Counted from the first letter of the stretch, positions 1 to 8,826 are shown. The stretch: 64,000 bases of DNA from JBLRWS01 sp047921075 (GCA_047921075.1 JBLRWS010000006.1:7479-71478); one strand, 5' to 3'. The notes: a model not told the origin generated them from the sequence alone. Program-made: numbers and translations.

Positions 1-381
1 CGAACGGCCGGGTTGATTGTGGAGCGGGATCAAGTAGAGGTAGAAAATCTTACGCCGGAACCGCTACGAGATGCCGACAGCACCCGCTTTCTCGATACGC
101 TGAGCGATTATGACAACGAGTGGCGCGAGCGGCTGGATACACTGAAAGAGCGCGGACAAACGCTCCGCTACATCGGCGAACTTGAGGGAGGCACCATTCG
201 GGTTGGACTGCGCGAGGTGGATCTGAACTCACCGTTTGGCCGGCTCTCGGGAACCAACAATCTGGTGGTGATCCGATCGCGGCGTTACAACGATCAGCCG
301 CTGATCATTCAAGGCCCCGGTGCAGGAAAAGAGGTGACCGCTGCCGGGCTGATGGCTGACATCATGAACATTCAACCGTGA
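1..381 (+). CDS. thrA: Homoserine dehydrogenase domain of bifunctional aspartokinase/homoserine dehydrogenase, C-terminal fragment
   Basis: The reading frame is open from base 1, so the gene begins before the window and only the last 126 codons are here. The end of the protein carries the conserved homoserine dehydrogenase tail: a VGLREVDLNSPF stretch, then LSGTNN, and the closing IQGPGAGKEVTAAG segment, which in ThrA-type enzymes belongs to the homoserine dehydrogenase domain that reduces aspartate semialdehyde to homoserine. The loop reading NSPFGRLSGTNN is typical of fused aspartokinase-homoserine dehydrogenases rather than the stand-alone Hom family, so a fused enzyme is likely, but the aspartokinase half cannot be seen. 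A gap of 475 bases separates it from the dcw cluster, so it is probably not co-transcribed with mraZ. Confidence 0.85.
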   Translation, partial: RTAGLIVERDQVEVENLTPEPLRDADSTRFLDTLSDYDNEWRERLDTLKERGQTLRYIGELEGGTIRVGLREVDLNSPFGRLSGTNNLVVIRSRRYNDQPLIIQGPGAGKEVTAAGLMADIMNIQP

Positions 382-619
382 GGATTTTTGTGAGCCGGGT
401 TATCGAGATTGTTATAAAATGATCTCAAAGCGAATGTACCTACCCATTTAAACCGGGCACAATCCCCATCAACACCCTTCTTCAATAAACAGCTTCCGTC
501 TGTCGTGCGTCGGGCGGTTTGGAAATGGCGGTGGGGTATCATCCAGGAAACTGAGAATAGCTGCCGCTGTTTGTACACGAGCTTCGGGAATGGCCCACAG
601 CACGTAGTTCGGAAACACC

Positions 620-654
620 ACCCACCGTCTCCCCATCCCTCCCACCTATCCCCA
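620..654 (-). promoter_or_regulatory. Second array of four TGGGN (MraZ-box-like) repeats, minus strand
   Basis: Read on the minus strand, four TGGGN pentamers occur at 654-650 (TGGGG), 644-640 (TGGGA), 635-631 (TGGGG) and 624-620 (TGGGT), with starts 10, 9 and 11 bases apart. This is the unit and helical spacing of MraZ operators. It lies 120 bases upstream of the plus-strand operator of mraZ. No recognisable gene starts on the minus strand here, so its function is inferred only from the pattern. Confidence 0.45.
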
Positions 655-664
655 CTTTTTACAA

Positions 665-695
665 AATCGCTTTCTATAACTCATAAAAAGCGATT
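665..695. other. Perfect 9-bp inverted repeat (hairpin or dyad)
   Basis: AATCGCTTT at 665-673 and AAAGCGATT at 687-695 are exact inverted repeats around a 13-base AT-rich loop. On the minus strand a TTTACA (700-695) and a TATAGA (678-673) lie 16 bases apart across the same dyad, so it could be a promoter/operator rather than a terminator. There is no convincing U-tract. Confidence 0.4.
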
Positions 696-739
696 GTAAA
701 ACCATCTATGATTAATTCTATATAAAAAAACTTTTCCCC

Positions 740-769
740 TTGACATAATGGGAGTGCTTGAAGTACATT
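740..769 (+). promoter_or_regulatory. Predicted promoter of mraZ and the dcw cluster
   Basis: A perfect TTGACA (740-745) is followed after 18 bases by TACATT (764-769), which fits both the sigma-70 -10 box and the TAnnTTTG-like -7 box of Bacteroidetes. Transcription would begin close to 775, inside the MraZ operator, giving a leader of roughly 80 bases before the GTG of mraZ. Confidence 0.6.
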
Positions 770-770
770 G

Positions 771-795
771 TGGGAGAAAGTGGGAGATAGTGGGG
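771..795 (+). promoter_or_regulatory. MraZ operator: three direct TGGGN repeats
   Basis: TGGGA (771-775), TGGGA (781-785) and TGGGG (791-795) repeat with exactly 10-base spacing directly behind the predicted -10 box. This matches the known operator of MraZ, which binds such repeats upstream of its own gene and represses the dcw operon in Escherichia coli. Placement over the start site predicts autorepression. Confidence 0.8.
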
Positions 796-834
796 AAAAA
801 TTAGCAAGCCACATCGGTGACCCTCCCGCAACCG

Positions 835-843
835 TTAGCAATC
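835..843 (+). repeat. TTAGCAATC motif, copy 1 (mraZ leader)
   Basis: TTAGCAATC ends 13 bases before the mraZ start codon. A related TTAGCAAGC stands at 801-809. The same string recurs in the gaps before ftsW, ftsA and ftsZ. Confidence 0.5.
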
Positions 844-856
844 AACCTGTTCCAAC

Positions 857-1321
857 GTGCCAAGCTTTAAAGGGGAATACGAACACAGCGTAGACAACAA
901 AGGCCGGGTTGCCTTTCCTGCCAAGCTACGCAAAGCGCTCAGTCCGGACGCGAAGGAGAGCTTTACCCTGCTGCGCGGACTGGAACCGTGCCTCTACCTC
1001 TATCCCGGCGATGAGTGGGAGAAGGTGGAAGATAAGCTGGCCACCATTAGCAGCTTTTCGAAAGAGGGCCGCACGGTAAAGCGAAATTTCCTGCGCTACG
1101 CCGAAGACTTTACCCTGGACAAGCAGAACCGCATACCGCTTCCCTCCCATCTGAAAGAGTATGCCGGAATCGACGGCACCGCCATCTTTATCGGTAGCGG
1201 TGAACGAATCGAAATTTGGTCGCCCGAAAAGCTTGAGGCTGTGGATGAGGCGCTTACCGACGAATCGTATCAGGAACTGTTCGAAAAAGTAATGGGTGGC
1301 GGAAATGACAGTCTCGATTAA
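857..1321 (+). CDS. mraZ: MraZ, transcriptional regulator of the dcw cluster
   Basis: A 154-residue SpoVT/AbrB-fold protein with the two MraZ repeats, each with the DxxxR core: DNKGRVAFPAK near residues 13-23 and DKQNRIPLPSHL near residues 90-101. MraZ forms a ring that binds direct TGGGN repeats and represses the division and cell-wall operon; such repeats sit just upstream at 771-795. The start is a GTG with no Shine-Dalgarno sequence; no upstream in-frame ATG exists. It is the first gene of the cluster, followed after one base by rsmH, so it likely sets transcription of rsmH-ftsL-ftsI and perhaps of more distal genes. Confidence 0.95.
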   Translation: MPSFKGEYEHSVDNKGRVAFPAKLRKALSPDAKESFTLLRGLEPCLYLYPGDEWEKVEDKLATISSFSKEGRTVKRNFLRYAEDFTLDKQNRIPLPSHLKEYAGIDGTAIFIGSGERIEIWSPEKLEAVDEALTDESYQELFEKVMGGGNDSLD

Positions 1322-1322
1322 C

Positions 1323-2246
1323 ATGGCAGAATACTACACACATCATCCCGTCTTACTCCACGAATCAATTGACTATCTGATTTCAGACATCGGCGGCTAT
1401 TATGTAGATGCAACCCTCGGCGGTGGCGGCCATTCCATAGAAATTTTAAACCGGCTGGACGCCAATGGCCGTCTTTTTGGTGTTGACCAGGATATGGAAG
1501 CTCACGAGGCGGCAGCCGACCGTATTGGTGATGACGACCGGTTTGTGCCGGTGTACGGAAACTTTGGCGACCTTCTCACTCTGCTGCCACCCGATCTTCA
1601 TGCTCAATTTGATGGTATTCTGTTCGATTTAGGAGTGAGCACCCATCAGCTCAAAGAGGCCGAACGAGGGTTCAGTTTTCAACATGAGGGCCCGCTTAAT
1701 ATGCGCATGAGTGAGTTAAGCGGCCTTTCTGCCTACGAGGTTGTAAACAGCTACAGTTACGAAAAACTTCGTGATGTGATTTTCCATTACGGTGAAGAGC
1801 GTCGAAGCCGGGAGATTGCCCGGTCAATTATCGACGCCCGCCCGCTTGAGACCACCACCGATTTAAAAACAGCGGTGACGAATGTAGTAAAGGGTCAGCA
1901 TCAGGTAAAATCGCTGGCGCGGGTATTTCAGGCGATTCGCATTGAGGTGAATCGCGAGCTGGATGTATTGAAAACAGCACTGGAGTCGACCCTTCCCCTG
2001 CTGAGGCCCGGCGGACGCATTGTGGCCATCTCGTACCATTCGCTGGAAGATCGCCTCGTAAAGCATTTTTTTAAGAGTGGAAATTTTGAAGGCACCATCC
2101 AAAAAGATTTTTACGGCCACCCGATTGTGCCGCTTAAGCCGGTGGTCTCGTCTATCATCACCCCCGGCGATGAGGAGAAAAAGGTCAACCCTGCCTCCCG
2201 TAGTGCAAAAATGAGAGTAGCCGAACGGCTGGAGGACGTCTCATGA
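1323..2246 (+). CDS. rsmH: 16S rRNA (cytosine(1402)-N(4))-methyltransferase RsmH
   Basis: A 307-residue SAM-dependent methyltransferase that N4-methylates C1402 of 16S rRNA. The N-terminal HHPVLLHE motif, the SAM-binding DATLGGGGHS loop (near residues 30-39), FDLGVSTHQL (near 105) and the C-terminal SYHSLEDRLVK motif are all present. An in-frame GTG at 1296 and an ATG at 1305 would lengthen the N-terminus into mraZ, but the ATG at 1323, one base after the mraZ stop, gives the usual family start. The gene ends in an ATGA overlap with ftsL, the standard dcw order mraZ-rsmH-ftsL-ftsI. Confidence 0.95.
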   Translation: MAEYYTHHPVLLHESIDYLISDIGGYYVDATLGGGGHSIEILNRLDANGRLFGVDQDMEAHEAAADRIGDDDRFVPVYGNFGDLLTLLPPDLHAQFDGILFDLGVSTHQLKEAERGFSFQHEGPLNMRMSELSGLSAYEVVNSYSYEKLRDVIFHYGEERRSREIARSIIDARPLETTTDLKTAVTNVVKGQHQVKSLARVFQAIRIEVNRELDVLKTALESTLPLLRPGGRIVAISYHSLEDRLVKHFFKSGNFEGTIQKDFYGHPIVPLKPVVSSIITPGDEEKKVNPASRSAKMRVAERLEDVS

Positions 2247-2689
2247 ATCATATGAAAACCATGTTAAAGGAGCCGGTTCCCAAGAAGAACCGGCGTACGC
2301 TCTCCGGCAACAATCGGAGTGGCGGCTCGGCACCGGCCGGCAAAAAAACCTATACAGGCGGTTACCCACCCCATGGCAGACGGGTAGCTGATATCCCGAA
2401 AGCAAAAAAGCAAAGCTTTCCATCTATTACTCCCTGGAAAGTTATCCTCGCAAGTTTCTTGATTGGAGTTTGCGGGCTTCTCTATATCGGCCATGTATTT
2501 GGCACGCAGCAGGTACTGCATGAGGTGCAGCAGCTCGAAGCAGAATTTAACCGTGCACAGCGGCTGCACAACGAAAAGCGTCTGGAATACGACCGGCTGG
2601 TCGGGCCAAAAGAGATTTACGACAAAGCACGCCGCGAGGGCTTCATTAATGCCGGCCCGGCGGATCAGGTACTCCATGTAAAACCGTAA
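2243..2689 (+). CDS. ftsL: FtsL-like cell division protein
   Basis: A 148-residue bitopic protein: a long basic, low-complexity cytoplasmic tail (residues 1-60), one membrane segment (about 66-86) and a periplasmic coiled coil (about 88-125) rich in Leu, Gln and Glu. FtsL proteins diverge strongly in sequence, so the call rests on topology, size and position between rsmH and the division transpeptidase gene. In the family FtsL pairs with FtsB and binds FtsQ to regulate FtsW/FtsI. The start ATG overlaps the rsmH stop. The 60-residue tail is longer than the E. coli one and carries many Lys, Arg and Gly residues. Confidence 0.75.
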   Translation: MNHMKTMLKEPVPKKNRRTLSGNNRSGGSAPAGKKTYTGGYPPHGRRVADIPKAKKQSFPSITPWKVILASFLIGVCGLLYIGHVFGTQQVLHEVQQLEAEFNRAQRLHNEKRLEYDRLVGPKEIYDKARREGFINAGPADQVLHVKP

Positions 2690-2697
2690 CACATACC

Positions 2698-4842
2698 ATG
2701 AACGAGCGATCTGCAATTATGGGAAGGATGTTTATCCTGATGGGGTTCATATTTCTGCTCCCCTTTGCCATTTTTGTGCAGATGTTTCGGGTGAATGTGA
2801 TGGAAGGTGACGGTTTGCGGGAACTTTGGAACTCCCAGGCGATCGATTTCATCGCCATTCCGGCCGAGCGTGGTAAAATATACGATGTCAACGGCTCTGT
2901 GCTGGCCACCAATTCTGTGGTATACAAAGTAGCGATAGACCCCCACTATCCCGGTGTAACAGCCGATAAGCTTCAGCAGGTTTATCAAGCCGTTGCGTCT
3001 CACACCGGCCGTTCGGCATCCACCTACCAAAGCCGGGTTCGCAGCGCACCGGCCAATTCACGATATGTAGTACTTGAGCGGTCTGTTCCCGTACAGGCGT
3101 ACGACGACCTTCGTGCCCTGGGCATTCGGGCGGTGATTCTGGAACAGGAATTTCGTCGGCTCTATAATTTTGATGCCCTTGCTGCCCATGTGCTTGGGTA
3201 TGTAAACCACAACATGGACGGCATGAACGGGCTGGAAGCGTATTATGACGATGTGCTTCGCGGTGTTGATGGCCGGCAGCAGGTGCGCCGCGACCGCGCC
3301 AACCGAATTTTTGCCTATGTAGGCGCTCCGCGGCAGCAGCCGCAGCAGGGCCACTCACTGCATTCTACCATCGACTCTTTTATTCAGGCAATCGCCGAAG
3401 AGGAGCTGGAACGCGGGGTACGGCATCACCGCGCCAAAAGCGGCACAGCCATTGTTATGAACCCCAAAACCGGGGCCATTAAAGCAATGGCCAACTTTCC
3501 GACTTTTAATCCCAATCATCCCGGTGCCGATGAATCGGAAAATCGACGGAATTTTGCCGTAGCGGACATGATGGAACCCGGATCTACCTTTAAGCTGGTT
3601 ACGGCTGTTGCCGCTGTACAGCAGAACCAGGTATCGTTCGATGAGGTTTTTGAAACACCTGAAAGTGGCCAGATACAGATTCACGGGCAGTGGATGCGCG
3701 ACCACGACCCGCTCGGCTCCCTCTCCTTTACACAGGCCATTGCCAAATCATCCAACATCGCCACCTCCGAAATAGCGATGCGCATTGAGCCGGAAACCTT
3801 TTTCCAATATGCCCGCAATTTTGGCTTTGGCACCCAAACTCAAATTGACCTGCCGAATGAATCGAGAGGGCGGCTGCAACGTCCCTACGAATGGAGTATG
3901 GTTACCCAGCCCTGGCTCTCGATCGGTTACGAAATGCAGGCCACTCCCCTGCAGATTCTGCAGGCGTACGGTGCGTTTGCAAATCAGGGCAAGATGATGA
4001 AACCGTATGTGGTAGAATCTATTACCAATGAATTTAACAGCGTTGTTCGCCGCACACGCCCGGAAATGATCCGAAAAGTGGCCGACCATGAAACCATCAA
4101 CAAACTGCTTCCGGTGTTTGAGACCGTTGTTTCCGATTCCGGAACAGCCGGATGGGCCGCGGTAGACGGATTGAAAATTGCGGGCAAAACGGGGACGGCT
4201 CAAAAATTTATAGATGGACGCTACACCACCGCCTACCGAGCTTCCTTTGCCGGATTTTTCCCCGCCGATGACCCTGAGTATGTAATGCTGGTGATCCTGG
4301 ATGAACCGCGTACCAGTTTCTATGGAGGGTTCACGGCCGGTTCCATTTTTAAAGAGATTGCCACACGCATTGCCGGACTCGACAGCCGCCTGCACCGCAA
4401 CAAGTGGCCGGTTGTTGCAGACGCTGCACCGCCTGAAACTCCCTCTGTAACCGGACTCTCCCTCGCACAGGCATCTGCCATTTTAGACGTTTTTGGCGCC
4501 CGGGTAAAAACCACGGGCAACGGATCGTTTGTCATAGCGCAGCAACCGGAAGCGGGCACGCCATTAGCCGGAAACAGAACCGTACAACTGGAGTTTGGAA
4601 CCATACAGCCCGACGATGCCCGCGAAGGGATGGTGCAGATCCCCGACCTTCGCTCGATGAGCATGCGACAGGCTGCAACAATTGTCCGATCGCTGGGGCT
4701 CGAGTTTGAACGGGTTGGCAGCGGCACCATTTACAATCAATTTCCTTTGGCCGGCGAGTGGATGCGAACCGGACGCACTGTAACCGTTCGCGGACGTGCA
4801 CGCGCCATTGAACAGGCCATCACCATCGCAGAAAACGAATGA
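2698..4842 (+). CDS. ftsI: Division-specific peptidoglycan transpeptidase FtsI (PBP3) with two C-terminal PASTA domains
   Basis: A 714-residue class B penicillin-binding protein that crosslinks septal peptidoglycan with FtsW. It has a short cytoplasmic tail, one membrane helix (about 10-30), a PBP dimerisation region (about 55-200), and a transpeptidase domain with the active-site triad STFK (296-299, Ser296 nucleophile), SSN (351-353) and KTGTA (497-501). Two PASTA repeats follow, roughly 580-640 and 645-705. PASTA domains bind muropeptides or stabilise the enzyme in other bacteria. It starts eight bases after ftsL and ends with an ATGA overlap into murE, so all are one transcript. Confidence 0.93.
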   Translation: MNERSAIMGRMFILMGFIFLLPFAIFVQMFRVNVMEGDGLRELWNSQAIDFIAIPAERGKIYDVNGSVLATNSVVYKVAIDPHYPGVTADKLQQVYQAVASHTGRSASTYQSRVRSAPANSRYVVLERSVPVQAYDDLRALGIRAVILEQEFRRLYNFDALAAHVLGYVNHNMDGMNGLEAYYDDVLRGVDGRQQVRRDRANRIFAYVGAPRQQPQQGHSLHSTIDSFIQAIAEEELERGVRHHRAKSGTAIVMNPKTGAIKAMANFPTFNPNHPGADESENRRNFAVADMMEPGSTFKLVTAVAAVQQNQVSFDEVFETPESGQIQIHGQWMRDHDPLGSLSFTQAIAKSSNIATSEIAMRIEPETFFQYARNFGFGTQTQIDLPNESRGRLQRPYEWSMVTQPWLSIGYEMQATPLQILQAYGAFANQGKMMKPYVVESITNEFNSVVRRTRPEMIRKVADHETINKLLPVFETVVSDSGTAGWAAVDGLKIAGKTGTAQKFIDGRYTTAYRASFAGFFPADDPEYVMLVILDEPRTSFYGGFTAGSIFKEIATRIAGLDSRLHRNKWPVVADAAPPETPSVTGLSLAQASAILDVFGARVKTTGNGSFVIAQQPEAGTPLAGNRTVQLEFGTIQPDDAREGMVQIPDLRSMSMRQAATIVRSLGLEFERVGSGTIYNQFPLAGEWMRTGRTVTVRGRARAIEQAITIAENE

Positions 4843-6332
4843 CCATCACCGATCTCATCACATATTGCAACCCGATTGCACACACCCGTGGCACTGCGCC
4901 GCTAACGGGTGTACTGCGTGATGACTCTCGCACTGTAGAGCCGGGCGATCTGTTTATTGCGATTAAAGGGCATGCCGCAGATGGACACGATTTTATCCCG
5001 CAAGCTGTACAGCGCGGCGCGTCGGTTATCATTACCGAAAAAGAGGTTGAAACCACAGGCGATCATATAACCTGGCTGCAGGTCTCCTCCACTCGTGAAT
5101 TAGCCGGCCCGCTGGCCCATCAGCTACTTGGCAATCCTGCCCAGCAGCTGCACATGATCGGCGTGACCGGCACCAATGGAAAAACAACTGTTGCCACACT
5201 CATTTGGCAGGCTCTCACAAAACTTGGAAAAGCAGCCTCTCTGCTCGGCACCGTCGAGAAGCGGGTGCTCACTGAAAAGGTGGAAAGCCGGCTCACCACA
5301 TCCGGCCCTGCAGAACTGGCTCTCGATATTGCCAGCATGGCTAAAGCGGGCAGCGGCTATCTAGTGATGGAAGTTTCATCACATGCGCTCGATCAACACC
5401 GAACAGCCGGAATTCCTTTCAGTACGGCGATTTTTACCAATCTGAGCCTCGATCATCTCGATTACCACCGAACGATGGATGCCTACGCTGAAGCCAAAAA
5501 GAGATTATTTAACGGGCTGTCGAAGCATGCAACGGCCATCACCAATGTATCGGACCCGTATGGTCGGTTTATGATCTCCGACACGAACGCACAGCTGCAT
5601 CGTACCGGGTTTGTACATGACGGTGATGACGATGCGGCTGCAATCGAGATTCTCTCTTCCGATGAAACCGGCATGGTACTTCGTGTGGGAGCAGACACTA
5701 TTGAAACGCCTCTGATCGGCCGGTTTAATGCAATGAATGTGGCACAAGCTTTTCTGGCCCTTCGTTCACTTGGCTTTACACCCTCACAGGCGGCATCTGC
5801 TCTTGCAGCAAGTTCCGGCGCACCGGGACGCCTCGAACGGGTAACCGCCGGCGACACTGCGTACCGACAGCCGGTGGTTCTGGTCGATTATGCCCACACG
5901 CCCGACGCTCTCAAAAATGTACTCAAAACGCTGAAAGGATTTAAGAAACCGGGCCAGCAGCTGATTGTGGTCTTTGGGTGCGGCGGCGACCGCGACACCT
6001 CCAAGCGTCCCGCCATGGCCGCCATCGCCGAGCTGTATGCCGATGAGATTGTAGTCACCTCCGATAATCCCCGAACAGAAGACCCCGAGCAGATTATTGA
6101 TGATATTTTCGCCGGTTTCAAGGAGCCGAAAAAAATTCGTTCCATCACCTCCCGGCGAGATGCTATTCGGGAAGCGATCCGTATTGCCGATGCGGGAGAT
6201 ATTGTACTCATTGCCGGCAAAGGCCACGAAACGTATCAGGAGATTAACGGCGAACGGCACCACTTTGATGACCGTGAAGAAGCGCGCAAAGCGCTGAGCA
6301 ACCGCAACGGAAACCATGCGGGGGTGGCCTGA
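4839..6332 (+). CDS. murE: UDP-MurNAc-tripeptide synthetase MurE (meso-diaminopimelate type)
   Basis: A 497-residue Mur ligase that adds the third residue to UDP-MurNAc-L-Ala-D-Glu in the cytoplasm. The ATP-binding loop GVTGTNGKTT is at 108-117, the substrate-binding region YHRTMDAYAEAK follows in the central domain, and the C-terminal SDNPRTEDP segment (near 408) holds the DNPR signature that selects meso-diaminopimelate over lysine. That predicts mDAP-type peptidoglycan. The ATG overlaps the ftsI stop and the gene ends in TGATG with mraY. Confidence 0.95.
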   Translation: MTITDLITYCNPIAHTRGTAPLTGVLRDDSRTVEPGDLFIAIKGHAADGHDFIPQAVQRGASVIITEKEVETTGDHITWLQVSSTRELAGPLAHQLLGNPAQQLHMIGVTGTNGKTTVATLIWQALTKLGKAASLLGTVEKRVLTEKVESRLTTSGPAELALDIASMAKAGSGYLVMEVSSHALDQHRTAGIPFSTAIFTNLSLDHLDYHRTMDAYAEAKKRLFNGLSKHATAITNVSDPYGRFMISDTNAQLHRTGFVHDGDDDAAAIEILSSDETGMVLRVGADTIETPLIGRFNAMNVAQAFLALRSLGFTPSQAASALAASSGAPGRLERVTAGDTAYRQPVVLVDYAHTPDALKNVLKTLKGFKKPGQQLIVVFGCGGDRDTSKRPAMAAIAELYADEIVVTSDNPRTEDPEQIIDDIFAGFKEPKKIRSITSRRDAIREAIRIADAGDIVLIAGKGHETYQEINGERHHFDDREEARKALSNRNGNHAGVA

Positions 6333-7468
6333 TGCTCTACGCGCTACTGGATTGGCTTGACAAACTGTATGATATACCCGGGTTTGGTGCCTTCGACTTT
6401 ATCACTACCCGAACGGCTTTTGCGGCATCTACTGCGCTTCTGATCAGTCTGCTGGTAGGCCGGTACATCATTCACTGGCTGCAACGCATGCAGCTTAAAG
6501 AGACCATCCGTGAAGATATTGGCCTCGATCATCACCTGGCAAAAGCCTCCACCCCCACCATGGGCGGCGTCATTATCATATTGGCTACCGTGCTGCCGGC
6601 ACTTCTCTGGATGAGCATGACCAATATTTACACATGGATGATTATAGCCGTGATGCTCATTTTGGGCGGCGTTGGTTTTGCCGATGACTACATCAAAGTG
6701 GTACGAAAGGACAAGTCGGGCCTGCATGGATGGTTTAAAATTGCCGGGCAGGTAACCGTTGGCCTGCTGGTGGGTGCACTGCTCTACTGGTGGCCGAGCT
6801 TTCAGGAGTTTAACACCCTGGCTACGGTCCCCTTTCTAAAAAATGTAAATGTGGATTACGCCATTCTGGGCGAATCGCTGGGTTGGGTCATCTACATCCC
6901 GGTCGTCATTTTTGTGATTACTGCGGTGAGCAACGCGGCCAACCTTACCGACGGCCTGGACGGACTTGCAGCCGGAACCTCGGCCATAGCCGGCACTATT
7001 TTGGGAATTTTTGCCTACGTATCAGGCCGTGTAGACTTCTCCAACTTTCTGGACATTATGTATCTGCCCGGCTCAGGAGAGCTTACCATTTTTGCCGCTT
7101 CACTGGTTGGTGCCTGCATCGGTTTTCTCTGGTTCAATACCCATCCGGCCTCCGTTTTTATGGGGGATACCGGCTCGCTGGCCATCGGCGGTGCACTGGG
7201 TGCGCTGGCACTGATGATTCATAAAGAGCTGCTGCTGCCCATTATTTGCGGAATCTTTTTTGTGGAAACGCTGTCGGTCATCATTCAAACCACCTGGTTC
7301 AAATACACGAAAAGAAAATATGGCGAAGGCCGCCGTGTGTTTTTGATGACCCCCATCCACCATCACTTTGAGAAAAAAGGGTGGCCCGAGTCAAAAATCG
7401 TAGTTCGTTTCTGGATTATTGCCATCCTCCTTGGAATTCTAAGCCTTTTAACCCTGAAAATCCGATGA
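6332..7468 (+). CDS. mraY: Phospho-N-acetylmuramoyl-pentapeptide-transferase MraY
   Basis: A 378-residue polytopic membrane enzyme that moves phospho-MurNAc-pentapeptide from UDP to undecaprenyl phosphate, making lipid I. Conserved features are TPTMGG (near 73-78), the FADDYIK motif with the catalytic Asp pair (near 114-120), the NAANLTDGLDGLA loop, the FMGDTGSL magnesium site and the HHHFEKKGW segment near the C-terminus. About ten transmembrane helices are visible. It overlaps murE by one base and murD by four. Confidence 0.96.
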   Translation: MLYALLDWLDKLYDIPGFGAFDFITTRTAFAASTALLISLLVGRYIIHWLQRMQLKETIREDIGLDHHLAKASTPTMGGVIIILATVLPALLWMSMTNIYTWMIIAVMLILGGVGFADDYIKVVRKDKSGLHGWFKIAGQVTVGLLVGALLYWWPSFQEFNTLATVPFLKNVNVDYAILGESLGWVIYIPVVIFVITAVSNAANLTDGLDGLAAGTSAIAGTILGIFAYVSGRVDFSNFLDIMYLPGSGELTIFAASLVGACIGFLWFNTHPASVFMGDTGSLAIGGALGALALMIHKELLLPIICGIFFVETLSVIIQTTWFKYTKRKYGEGRRVFLMTPIHHHFEKKGWPESKIVVRFWIIAILLGILSLLTLKIR

Positions 7469-8826
7469 TCGACGTCTCAGGCAAACATATTGTTGTGGTT
7501 GGTGCCGCCCGAAGCGGGTTGGCCGTAGCTGCGCTGCTGGCATCGAAACAGGCAGAGGTGTTTGTAACCGATACCGGTGCCATCGACGCGGTCTCCAAAA
7601 AGGAGCTGGACAAGCTTGGCATTCCCTTTGAAGAAGGCGGGCACTCCCCGCGCAGCAAGGATGCCGAGTTGCTGGTAATCAGTCCCGGTGTGCCCTCCGA
7701 AGCACCCATTGTACAGCAGTATATCGGCGAAGGAAAAGGTGTCTATTCAGAAATTGAAGTGGCCAGCTGGTACAACCAAAGCCCCATGATAGCCGTAACC
7801 GGAAGCAACGGGAAATCGACGGTGGTAAACTGGATGGCCGATACCTGGCAGCGTGCCGAACGTGACTGTCTATTGGCCGGGAATGTAGGGGTGGCCTTTT
7901 CGCAGGTGGTGGAGCAATCATCCCCCGAAAAAATGGCCATTCTGGAAGTAAGCAGTTTCCAGCTCGATCATATTCACTCTTTCTCCCCCTTTATCAGTGT
8001 ATTGCTGAATGTTACCCCCGACCATCTGGACCGCTACAATCACTCTTTTAAGGCGTACGCGGCATCCAAAATGCGCATCACTGAAAATCAGACAGCCGAT
8101 GACTGGTTCATCTACAATGCAGATGACACCGTGTGCAAACAGCTGGCCAACAGCCTGAAGCAACGCGATAACACTCCGCAGCAACTCGCCTTTTCGATTC
8201 ACGACGAGGTGGAGCAAGGCCTGTTTCTACGAAACGGGAAAATGATATGTAAACTCAACGAAACGGACGAGGTTCTAATGAACGTGCAGGATATGGGAAT
8301 TCCCGGAAAACACAATCTTCAAAACGGCATGGCCACCGCGCTTGCGGCCCGTGCTGCCGAAATTAAAAACGACCGCCTTCGCGAAAGCCTCGAGCTTTTT
8401 GAAGGCATTCCCCACCGGCTCGAATTTGTTCGGGACTTGGAAGGTGTGCGCTACTTTAACGACAGCAAAGCTACCAACATCAACGCGGTTTGGTACGCCC
8501 TGGACTGCTTCGACACCCCCATGGTTTTGATTCTTGGCGGGCGCGACAAGGGCAACGACTATCTGGAGCTGGAAGCTCAAATCCGCAAAAAGGTACACAC
8601 CATTATCGCGCTCGGCGAAGCCAAAGAGAACATCCGTTCGCAGCTGGGCAATGTGGTGCCCAACCTTATGGAAGCCGACACCATCCAGCAAGCCGTAAAG
8701 TCGGCAGCAAAACAGGCAAAGCGCGGCGAAGTGGTGCTACTTAGCCCCGCCTGCTCCTCGTTCGATATGTTCAAAAACTACGAAGACCGCGGCGACCAGT
8801 TTCGGCAGGCCGTCATTAATCTTTAA
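7465..8826 (+). CDS. murD: UDP-MurNAc-L-alanine--D-glutamate ligase MurD
   Basis: A 453-residue Mur ligase adding D-glutamate to UDP-MurNAc-L-Ala. It has the N-terminal Rossmann-like domain starting VVVGAARSG, the ATP loop AVTGSNGKST (near 110), the VLLNVTPDHLDRY motif and the C-terminal NDSKATN segment. The open frame extends back to 7381, but that would put 84 bases inside mraY; the ATG at 7465, which overlaps the mraY stop as ATGA, begins right at the conserved fold and matches the spacing style of the rest of the cluster. Confidence 0.94.
   Translation: MIDVSGKHIVVVGAARSGLAVAALLASKQAEVFVTDTGAIDAVSKKELDKLGIPFEEGGHSPRSKDAELLVISPGVPSEAPIVQQYIGEGKGVYSEIEVASWYNQSPMIAVTGSNGKSTVVNWMADTWQRAERDCLLAGNVGVAFSQVVEQSSPEKMAILEVSSFQLDHIHSFSPFISVLLNVTPDHLDRYNHSFKAYAASKMRITENQTADDWFIYNADDTVCKQLANSLKQRDNTPQQLAFSIHDEVEQGLFLRNGKMICKLNETDEVLMNVQDMGIPGKHNLQNGMATALAARAAEIKNDRLRESLELFEGIPHRLEFVRDLEGVRYFNDSKATNINAVWYALDCFDTPMVLILGGRDKGNDYLELEAQIRKKVHTIIALGEAKENIRSQLGNVVPNLMEADTIQQAVKSAAKQAKRGEVVLLSPACSSFDMFKNYEDRGDQFRQAVINL

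Noticed and set aside
372..578. 68-residue minus-strand frame in the gap before mraZ
   Set aside because: No start signal, no family likeness and it overlaps the end of the thrA-like gene; unlikely to be the target of the inverted MraZ boxes.
7381..7464. Longer N-terminus for MurD from the upstream ATG/GTG in the open frame
   Set aside because: It would overlap mraY by 88 bases and precede the conserved Rossmann start; the ATGA overlap start is the pattern of this cluster.
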